Of a DNA stretch of 64,000 nucleotides, positions 30,303-37,648 are shown one piece after another. The notes under the pieces are model-generated. The model was given only the letters and a program-made list of their open reading frames with translations. It was not told the origin of the DNA and made no database searches. Location: positions 226,035-290,034 of the forward strand of contig NZ_MRDL01000046.1 in NCBI RefSeq assembly GCF_002008365.1, in the 5' to 3' direction. The DNA comes from Rhizobium leguminosarum bv. viciae USDA 2370. Its GTDB lineage: Bacteria > Pseudomonadota > Alphaproteobacteria > Rhizobiales > Rhizobiaceae. The first letter of the stretch is position 1. Each line of letters begins with the position of its first letter. The translations under genes were made by a program, and so were the position numbers.

Positions 30303-32240
30303 ATGCCGAACCGCAAAGCCATCCTAGCAGCAGCCACCTTTCTTTCGCTTTTTTCGATGGTTCCCGCCGTCGAGGCGCAGAACGAACGCACACTGAGCGA
30401 GGCGCCGGCGCAGACCGGGCCCGTCAGCATCACCTTCGATCGCGCCGAGGCCAAATACGCCATTGGCGAAGTTGTCGGCCTCTTCATCCAGTCGACCGAA
30501 AACAGCTATGTCACGGTGCTGAACGTTTCGCCGAACGGCGCGGTCGTGAAGCTTTTCCCGAACAAGTACCAGACCGACGCCCTGGTCGGCGCCGGCAAGC
30601 GCGTGCAGGTGCCGGATCCGGCAAGCGGCGCCCGGCTGCAGGTGTCAGGCCCGGTCGGCCAGGAGCAGATCAAGGTCTTCTATTCCTCCAAGCCGCTGAC
30701 CATCTTCGCCGATCTCGGCAGCAGCGGCGGTGGCATGTTCCGCTCGATCGACGGCGGCATGGAGGCCGTTTCCCGCAGTCTCGAAGAAGCCCGCAGCCTC
30801 GGCACCAAGATCAGCAGCAAGACGCTGATGCTGACGACCGTCGACAGCTTGCCGGCCGCCCCGCCCGTCGCAGCCGCCCCCGCGGCAAAACCCGCACCGG
30901 TCGAACAGGCCGCCAAGCCGCCCGTTGCGCCGAAGCCGAAGCCGGTGACGAAACAGGAAGTCGCCAAGAAGCCGGAAACGGTGGTGGAAAAACCGAAGCC
31001 CGTTACCCCGAAAAAGGTGACGCCGAAACCCGTCGAGCAGGCCACGACACAGCCGCCGAAGAAATACAAGATCGTCACCAATCTGGCGCCCGGCCAGGAA
31101 CTTGCCGCCGACGAATTGGAATTGATCGGCCCGGCCGACACCACCTCATCCACCCGGCCGACCCAATATAAGCAGCCGACGCAGTACAAGCAGCCGGCCC
31201 AGACTTCCCAAACGAAGATGCCCAAACTGCCGATGCCGCAGATCAAGATGCCGCAATTCAAGCTTCCCGGCGGTTTCAGCATCAAGATGCCGCAGCTAAA
31301 TCTCGGCCGCTCGGCCGAACCTGGCCAAGCAGGCGAGGAGATCGAGGTGGCAAATGCCGATACGCCTGTTTGCACCGCCCTTCTCGACAAGCTGAACACG
31401 GCCGTTGCCGCCAAGGATATCACCGCTGCGGCGGCTGAAGCCGATACGATCGCCGTCAGCGCCGATTGCGGCCAGTTCCAGGTGAATGCCCAGCGCCGCG
31501 TCGCAGCCCTCAGGCTCTCCGCTGCTCAGGAGATGATGGCCGCCAACCAGCCGGTCGCCGATTACGAGCCGCTGCTGATCGCCGCCGACAGTCCGCAGGT
31601 GCTCTGGCAGGCCTCCGCCACGCTCGGCGAGATCTATTTCTCCGCCCGCCGCTTCGCCGATGCCGCCGCCGATTACCAGCAGGCGATCGAGATCATCAAG
31701 AACGAGACCCGCACGCCGAAGGCGCCGCCGGCCGAGACGATCTCCGATCTCATCCAGCGCGCCGCCCAGGCCCGTATCCTTGCCGCCAACCCGACGAGCG
31801 ACAATCCCGAAGGCAGCTTCGTGCCGGCCGAGAAGGATCACCGCAGCGGCGTGCTCGGCGGCATCTATTCCGAGAATGTGCGCGGCATCGTGCCGGTCTC
31901 CATTCCGGTTCCGATCACCTTCGATTTCGACAAGTCGAGCTTCACCTCGATCGGCACCGAGGCCGCTGAAGAATTGCTGGAAGCGCTGAAGGAGCAGAAG
32001 CCCGGCCGCGTCATCCTCATCGGCCATACCGATCGGCGCGGCGGTGACGACTATAATCAGAAGCTGTCCGAACGCCGGGCCAAGGCCGTCGCCGATTTCC
32101 TGAAGAGCCACGGCATCGACGCGACAATCGACGCCGAAGGCCGCGGCGCATCCGAGCCGGTGGATGTGACGGCAACCGCAAACCTCACCGAAGACGATGT
32201 CGATGCGCTGAACCGGCGCGTCGAATGGCGCCGCGAATAG
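30303..32240 (+). CDS. DUF4384-OmpA envelope anchor protein
   Basis: A 645-residue exported protein. Signal peptide 1-24 (ILAAATFLSLFSMVPAVEA); DUF4384 at about 40-155 with its GEVVGLFIQSTENSYVTVL and VVKLFPNKY motifs; a long Pro/Lys-rich linker (about 190-340, with repeated QYKQP); a helical TPR-like part (about 350-490); and an OmpA-type peptidoglycan-binding domain at the C terminus (ITFDFDKSSF, VILIGHTDRRGGDDYN, LSERRAKAVADFL). AGAGGAGG precedes the ATG at 30303. It probably spans the periplasm and fixes the system to the wall. First gene of a five-gene operon. Confidence 0.82.
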   Translation: MPNRKAILAAATFLSLFSMVPAVEAQNERTLSEAPAQTGPVSITFDRAEAKYAIGEVVGLFIQSTENSYVTVLNVSPNGAVVKLFPNKYQTDALVGAGKRVQVPDPASGARLQVSGPVGQEQIKVFYSSKPLTIFADLGSSGGGMFRSIDGGMEAVSRSLEEARSLGTKISSKTLMLTTVDSLPAAPPVAAAPAAKPAPVEQAAKPPVAPKPKPVTKQEVAKKPETVVEKPKPVTPKKVTPKPVEQATTQPPKKYKIVTNLAPGQELAADELELIGPADTTSSTRPTQYKQPTQYKQPAQTSQTKMPKLPMPQIKMPQFKLPGGFSIKMPQLNLGRSAEPGQAGEEIEVANADTPVCTALLDKLNTAVAAKDITAAAAEADTIAVSADCGQFQVNAQRRVAALRLSAAQEMMAANQPVADYEPLLIAADSPQVLWQASATLGEIYFSARRFADAAADYQQAIEIIKNETRTPKAPPAETISDLIQRAAQARILAANPTSDNPEGSFVPAEKDHRSGVLGGIYSENVRGIVPVSIPVPITFDFDKSSFTSIGTEAAEELLEALKEQKPGRVILIGHTDRRGGDDYNQKLSERRAKAVADFLKSHGIDATIDAEGRGASEPVDVTATANLTEDDVDALNRRVEWRRE

Positions 32241-32263
32241 CTGGGGGCGAGGGGAGTCTGGCC

Positions 32264-33880
32264 ATGTCCGCATCCGTTTCCATGGCCGCCGCATTTGCCC
32301 TCCTCACCCTGGCGGCCACCGATAGTCTGGCAAGGGTGATAGAAGCGCCGGAGCGCGGCGCGGTCAGAGCCGTGTTGATCGGCATCGACCTCTACCGTAA
32401 CGTCCCGCCGCTGCATGGCGCCGTCGCCGATGCCGAGGATCTTTCGCTTTCGCTGCGGTCGGTCGGCGTCGAGGACATGACGCTCTTGAAGAATGGCGCT
32501 GCCGATCGCGAGGGCATCTTCCACGCGATCGAGGCCGTCACGGAACGGGCAGGGCCTGGCGACCTCGTCGTGCTCGGCATTGCCGGTCACGGGTCGAGCG
32601 AGCCGGAACGCGTCAAGGGCTCGAAACCGAGCGGCCGCGACGAGGTCTATGTGCTCGCCGGCTTCGACACCCGGCTGCCCGGATCGCGCGAGCGCATCTT
32701 CGGCGACGAGTTCAAGGCGCTGATCCGCAATCTTGAGACCAAGGGCGCCGATGTCGTCTTCATCGCCGATACCTGCCATGCCGGCGGCATGACCCGCGAC
32801 GTCGATCCGCGCGGCGCCGAGATCACTTGGCGTCAGGCGCCTTCCTATACGATCGAAGAGGACGACCTCGCGCCGATCTCGACGACGGCGGATGCGCTGT
32901 CCACCGGCTTTGATTTCAAGCGGCTGACCTTCCTTGCCGCCGTCGACGAGAACACCAAGTCGCCCGAGATATCGATTCCCGGCATTCCGCAGAAACGCGG
33001 CGCGCTGAGTTATGCCACCGCCCGCGCCTTTGAGGGGGCGGCCGACCGCAACGGCGACGGCGCCGTCAGCCGCCGCGAACTGTTCGAATATGTGCGCCAG
33101 GCGGTCTACCAGTTCACCGACCAGCGGCAGAATATCTTTACCGAAAGCCCGCCCGGAACCGATCTCGATCGCGCCGTTGTCTATAATTACGAAGGGGCGG
33201 GGGCCCAGGCGGCGGCGGAGAAATCAAACGCGCCGCTGCCTGCCGAGCCCGCGCCGATCAGCGTTGCCGCCCTCGGCTCGGAGCCGGTGCTGCAGGGGAT
33301 CGCCCCTGCCGTCATCCCGTTCAAGCTGACGGAGGGTGCCGATGCCGAACTCGTCTTCGATCCGGAAAAGCGCGAGGCGATTGCCGGCGGCGACGTCGTC
33401 GCCTCCGCCGTCGGCGCCGGCGACATGCCTTTCGTCGTCGACCGGATGGCCGCGCTCGACACCCTGAAGCGACTGTCCGAGACAAACCCGCAAACCACGC
33501 GCGTGACGCCTTCAGACACTGTCCATCGCGAAGGTGAGCGCGTCGGCGTCACTGTTTCGGATCTATCAGGCCGCAAGCTCGTGCTCTTCGACGTCACCGG
33601 CGATGGAACCGTGCAGTACCTCTATCCCAACGAGAAGGAGGTCGATGCCGAGATGTCTCAGACCTTCGATCTCGATCTTTCGGTCGTCGCCCCGTTCGGC
33701 ACCGACCTGCTCGTCGCCGTCACCTCGGAAAGCCCGATGCCCGAACTTGTGGAGTTCCTGAAGCAGAACGACAGGCGCCGCACCGCCGGCAACATCGCCA
33801 AGCGCCTCGGCGCATTCCTGCCCGAGGGCGCACGCGTCGGATTTACGGTCCTCTATACCTCCGCCGGAGCCAAGCTATGA
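32264..33880 (+). CDS. Exported caspase-like protease with DUF4384
   Basis: A 538-residue protein with a short N-terminal signal (AAAFALLTLAATDSLA). The caspase/peptidase C14 domain (about 30-310) has His109 in GIAGHGSSE and Cys171 in IADTCHAGGM, both intact. An EF-hand-like loop, DRNGDGAVSRREL, lies at about 262-275 and may bind calcium. The C-terminal DUF4384 (about 420-530) has GERVGVTVSDLSGRKLVLF and YLYPNEKEVDAE. It starts 23 nt after the OmpA gene behind GGGGCGAGGGG, and overlaps the next gene by 4 bp. An active periplasmic Cys protease is predicted. Confidence 0.85.
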   Translation: MSASVSMAAAFALLTLAATDSLARVIEAPERGAVRAVLIGIDLYRNVPPLHGAVADAEDLSLSLRSVGVEDMTLLKNGAADREGIFHAIEAVTERAGPGDLVVLGIAGHGSSEPERVKGSKPSGRDEVYVLAGFDTRLPGSRERIFGDEFKALIRNLETKGADVVFIADTCHAGGMTRDVDPRGAEITWRQAPSYTIEEDDLAPISTTADALSTGFDFKRLTFLAAVDENTKSPEISIPGIPQKRGALSYATARAFEGAADRNGDGAVSRRELFEYVRQAVYQFTDQRQNIFTESPPGTDLDRAVVYNYEGAGAQAAAEKSNAPLPAEPAPISVAALGSEPVLQGIAPAVIPFKLTEGADAELVFDPEKREAIAGGDVVASAVGAGDMPFVVDRMAALDTLKRLSETNPQTTRVTPSDTVHREGERVGVTVSDLSGRKLVLFDVTGDGTVQYLYPNEKEVDAEMSQTFDLDLSVVAPFGTDLLVAVTSESPMPELVEFLKQNDRRRTAGNIAKRLGAFLPEGARVGFTVLYTSAGAKL

Positions 33881-36408
33881 GCACGTCGATCAGCCGGGTC
33901 CTCACTATTGCGTCCGTCATGCTGCTTCTGGCCACGCCTGCGCTGGCGCAGCAGGACACCGATTTCGCCGGCGAGGATGGCGGGCGGGTCATCGGCGGCA
34001 AGGCGGCGAAGAAGGGCGAATGGCCCTGGCAGGTGAAAATCCTGGCGCCCGACCCCGAACAGCGCGGCCGCTTCGGCGGCCATTGCGGCGGCTCGCTGAT
34101 CGCGCCCCGCTGGATCCTGACGGCCGCCCATTGCGTCACCAGCGGCCGCTCCGGCAAGCAGGATCTCTTCGCCCGCGACCTGCTGATCGTCGAGGGCAAG
34201 TCGAAGATCGACAAGGTGATCGCGGTCGACGGGCCCGACAAGCCGGGCCTTGCCGTGGAAGACGTAATCATTCACGAGGATTTCGACCGCAAGGTCTTTG
34301 CCAACGACATCGCCCTCATCAAGTTGGGCGAGCCCGCCAAATCGAAGCCGGCGATCCTTGCCTCGACCTCGGATGATGAGGTGGAGGCCGCCGGCCACCC
34401 CGCCGTCGTGACCGGCTGGGGTTACACCAAGGCCGATCACGGCTGGGACGATAAATACCTGCCGACCGAACTGCAGGAAGTCGAACTGCCGATCGTGCCA
34501 CGCGAGGACTGCCGCGCCGCCTACCGCGACAGCTCGATGCGCATGAACCCGATCGACGAGCGCAATGTCTGCGCCGGCTATGCCGAAGGCGGCAAGGATG
34601 CCTGCCAGGGCGACAGCGGCGGACCGCTCGTCGCCCAGCGCCCCGACAAGCGCTGGATCCAGCTCGGCATCGTCAGCTGGGGCGCCGGCTGTGCCGAGGC
34701 CGAGCACTACGGCGTCTATACCCGTGTTGCCGCCTTCCGTGACTGGATCGCCGCAAAGACCGACGGCGACGTGCCAAATGTTGAAGGGCCCGCTGCCGGC
34801 GATCAGGTCGCGTCCACCACGACCGGTGGCGGGACGAAGCAGAGGAAGTCCGGACAGGAAGAGGCCAATCTCGCCATCACCACCCCGCCCGCCGGCGATA
34901 CGGCGCCGGCCGGCACGACCGAAACGCCTGCTGCCGACACGCCCGCCGGCGATACTCCGCCGGCGGACAAGCCTGCCGCCGACGAACCCGCCGTCCAGCC
35001 GCCAGTCGTCCAGACGCCGGTGATCGAAAGCTCGCCCGGCGACCGCGCGCTGTTGATCGGCATCGACGATTACGAGATGCGCGAGGCGAAACTGACCGGC
35101 TCCGCCACCGATGTGAAGGCGATGCAGGTCTTCCTCGCCAAGACGCTCGCCTACCGCCCGGAACAGATCCATACGCTCACCAACCGCAAGGCGACCCGCG
35201 AAGCGATCCTTGCCGAAATCGACGACTGGCTGGTGCGTCAGTCGACGCCGGGAAGCCGCGTCTTCCTCTATTTCAGCGGCCAAGGCTCGGAGGAAATGGG
35301 CGCCGAGGAAACGACCAGCCCGACGCTTGTGGCAGTCGATGCCAAGCTGATGCGCGAGGGCGGCAAGGTGACGGTCACCAACCAGATCCGCGAAACCGAG
35401 ATCGCCGCGCGGCTGAACAGCCTCAAGGACCGCCGTGTGACGCTGCTGATCGACGCCTGCCATGTCGGCCCCGGCAGTCGCAGCGCGGTGGCGGCGCCCT
35501 CCGGCACCGTGCGTTGCCTCGGCCCGGCGCTGGCAGCGCTCGAACCGCCGAACAAGTCAGGCAAGGAAGCGAAATTCTCATTCGGCGGCGAAAACGCCAT
35601 GGTCTGGTCGGCCGTCAACGCAGGCCAGTGGGCCCTCGTCGACCGCGAGGCCAAGCCGGCGCTCGGCGTCTTCACCCGCCACTTCATCGAAGGCGTGCAG
35701 GATGGCGTGGCGCGCGCGGCCGACAAGCCGAATGTCAGCAATGCCGCTTTGCTCGATTATGTCCGGCGCAAATCGGACGAATATTGCCGGACGCATGCCG
35801 AGGATTGCCGCTTCACGCCGGTGCCGCAATTTTATGGCCAGCCGGATGCGCTCGGCCGGGATGTGATCACCGGCGAGGAGGCGAAGACGCCGGTCGCCGC
35901 CGTCGAGAACACGCTGAAGAGCGACAATGAGGCGGGTGTTGCCGTCGACGTGCTGCCCGGCACCGCGGTCAGCATCGGCGACAAGGTGGCGATGCGTGTC
36001 TCCACCAAAAAGTCCGGTTACCTGATCCTGGTCGATATCGACGCCTCCGGCAAGCTGACGCAGCTTTACCCGAACAAGCGCTCGATGGGCCTGAAGCCAA
36101 CGGCCAAAAGCGGCGACAACCGGCTCGATCCGGCCCGGCCGGTCGTCGTGCCCGATGCGCGCAATCCCTATACCGGCTTCGAATATGTGGTGGAGGGACC
36201 GGCCGGCGTCGGCATGGTCGTCGCCATCCTCAGCGACAAGCCGATCGAAGTGCTCGACCTGCCGGATGTGCCGACACCGCTCGTCGGCCAGCGCGCCGCC
36301 TTCAACTATGTCTACGATCTCGCCCGAAGCCTCAGGATCGTCGGCGACGACGAGAGCGGCGCCCAAGGCAAATGGTCGTTCGATTCCAAATTCTATCGCA
36401 TCCGCTGA
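33877..36408 (+). CDS. Exported trypsin-like protease fused to a degenerate caspase domain and DUF4384
   Basis: An 843-residue protein. Signal peptide 1-24 (IASVMLLLATPALAQ). Residues about 37-290 form an S1 trypsin domain: VIGGKAAKKGEWPWQ activation-type N terminus, His85 (TAAHC), Asp144 (ANDIALIKL), Ser247 (CQGDSGGPL). An Ala/Pro/Thr linker (about 300-385) leads to a caspase-like domain (about 388-620) in which the catalytic His is replaced by Gln469 (YFSGQGSEE) although Cys528 (LIDACHVGPG) remains. DUF4384 (about 690-810) has QLYPNKRSMG. The trypsin part should be active; the caspase part is probably a scaffold or sensor. Its start overlaps the preceding stop (ATGA). Confidence 0.88.
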   Translation: MSTSISRVLTIASVMLLLATPALAQQDTDFAGEDGGRVIGGKAAKKGEWPWQVKILAPDPEQRGRFGGHCGGSLIAPRWILTAAHCVTSGRSGKQDLFARDLLIVEGKSKIDKVIAVDGPDKPGLAVEDVIIHEDFDRKVFANDIALIKLGEPAKSKPAILASTSDDEVEAAGHPAVVTGWGYTKADHGWDDKYLPTELQEVELPIVPREDCRAAYRDSSMRMNPIDERNVCAGYAEGGKDACQGDSGGPLVAQRPDKRWIQLGIVSWGAGCAEAEHYGVYTRVAAFRDWIAAKTDGDVPNVEGPAAGDQVASTTTGGGTKQRKSGQEEANLAITTPPAGDTAPAGTTETPAADTPAGDTPPADKPAADEPAVQPPVVQTPVIESSPGDRALLIGIDDYEMREAKLTGSATDVKAMQVFLAKTLAYRPEQIHTLTNRKATREAILAEIDDWLVRQSTPGSRVFLYFSGQGSEEMGAEETTSPTLVAVDAKLMREGGKVTVTNQIRETEIAARLNSLKDRRVTLLIDACHVGPGSRSAVAAPSGTVRCLGPALAALEPPNKSGKEAKFSFGGENAMVWSAVNAGQWALVDREAKPALGVFTRHFIEGVQDGVARAADKPNVSNAALLDYVRRKSDEYCRTHAEDCRFTPVPQFYGQPDALGRDVITGEEAKTPVAAVENTLKSDNEAGVAVDVLPGTAVSIGDKVAMRVSTKKSGYLILVDIDASGKLTQLYPNKRSMGLKPTAKSGDNRLDPARPVVVPDARNPYTGFEYVVEGPAGVGMVVAILSDKPIEVLDLPDVPTPLVGQRAAFNYVYDLARSLRIVGDDESGAQGKWSFDSKFYRIR

Positions 36409-36421
36409 ACAGGAGCGAACC

Positions 36422-37606
36422 ATGCCGAAATCCACTCTGCTGGCGGGTCTTGCCGCCTCCCTGATGGCGCTTGCCCCAGCCGGCCATGCCGGCGAGACCG
36501 GCGACAGCCAGGCGATGCTGACAGCGCAGGCGGCGCTTGCCGCCGAACTCATCGACCGCACCCTGGCAAAAGAGGGTGCTGCCAATATCATGGTGTCGCC
36601 GGCAAGCCTTGCCGCCGCGCTCGGTCTCGCAGGCCTCGGCGCCTCCGAAGAGGGCAAGGCATCGATCGCCAAAGGCCTCGGTTTCGGTGGCGCGGTGAGG
36701 GGACCGGAGACGGTGCTCGACGCGATGTCTCCGGAAAGGCCGGCAGCGGCCGATGCGCCTTTGGCGACCGCGGTCGCGATCGTCTTCGACGACAAGCTGG
36801 TGCTCGTTCCCGATGCGCTCCCCATGCTCGCCACCCACCACATCAAGCCTTCGATCGAGGACCTCGACGGACCGAAATCGGTCGAGCACATCAACGGCTG
36901 GGTCAAGCAAGCCACGCGGGGCGCCATTCCTGTAATCCTGGATGCACCCCCCGGCGGCGGCTTCGTCAGCCTCGGCGCACTCTCGTTCAAGGCGCGCTGG
37001 AAGACTTCCTTCGAGAAGGAGAGCCCGGCAAGCCCCTTTCAGCGGCCGGATGGCTCGACGATTTCGGTGCCGATGATGCATCTTGCCGGCGACGGGCAGA
37101 GGTTCCGCTCCGATGAGAAATTCTCAGCTGTCGATCTTGCCTATGCCGGCGAGGGCTACAGCATGGTCGTGGTGGCGGCGCGCTCCGGCAAGGGTGTGAG
37201 CGGCGCAGACCTGAAGACGCTTGCCTCCTGGCTTCAGGGCGAGAAATTCGAAGCTGCCAAGGGCGAAATCTTCCTGCCCCGCTTTTCCCTGAACGACGGG
37301 CGTGATTTGATGCCGGTACTCAATGCGATGGGCGTGGCGCCCGAGAAGGCCAAGGATGCCGGTTTCCCGGGTTTCACCAAGGAAAACATCCGCTTGTCGC
37401 GCGTCCTGCAGAAGACGATGATCAAGGTTGACGAAAACGGCACGGAGGCAGCGGCAGCCACGGCTGTTATCACGGAACGTAGCATCGATCCGAAGCTTAT
37501 TCGCGTTGTGGCCGATGCCCGTTTCGCCTTCGCGCTTCGCGATACCAAGACCGGCCTGCTGCTCGCCGCAGGCCTTATCGGCGATCCATTGCTGGCAGGC
37601 GAATAG
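36422..37606 (+). CDS. Exported serpin (serine-protease inhibitor)
   Basis: A 394-residue serpin, with a signal peptide (AGLAASLMALAPAGHA). Family segments are NIMVSPASLAAALGLAGLGA near the N terminus, VEHINGWVKQATRG, and FVSLGALSFKARWKTSF. The C-terminal FAFALRDTKTGLLLAAGLIGDP corresponds to the serpin signature. The reactive-centre loop hinge is at about 338-350 (ENGTEAAAATAVI) with small residues as needed for loop insertion, so it should be inhibitory. The predicted scissile region is ITERSID with Arg353, which fits a trypsin-like target. The trypsin gene ends 13 nt upstream, an obvious candidate partner. AGGAG precedes the ATG. Confidence 0.9.
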   Translation: MPKSTLLAGLAASLMALAPAGHAGETGDSQAMLTAQAALAAELIDRTLAKEGAANIMVSPASLAAALGLAGLGASEEGKASIAKGLGFGGAVRGPETVLDAMSPERPAAADAPLATAVAIVFDDKLVLVPDALPMLATHHIKPSIEDLDGPKSVEHINGWVKQATRGAIPVILDAPPGGGFVSLGALSFKARWKTSFEKESPASPFQRPDGSTISVPMMHLAGDGQRFRSDEKFSAVDLAYAGEGYSMVVVAARSGKGVSGADLKTLASWLQGEKFEAAKGEIFLPRFSLNDGRDLMPVLNAMGVAPEKAKDAGFPGFTKENIRLSRVLQKTMIKVDENGTEAAAATAVITERSIDPKLIRVVADARFAFALRDTKTGLLLAAGLIGDPLLAGE

Positions 37607-37648
37607 AATTCGGTTTCATGAATGCAATGAATGCAGGGGGACAAGTGC

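Noticed and set aside
33853..35463. Long minus-strand open frame (over 500 codons) opposite the trypsin-caspase gene
   Set aside because: GC-rich codon bias creates long antisense frames. The plus strand has clear catalytic motifs and the minus translation has no recognisable domain. Similar antisense frames over cobL, nadC, fuconate dehydratase and the cyclase were dropped for the same reason.
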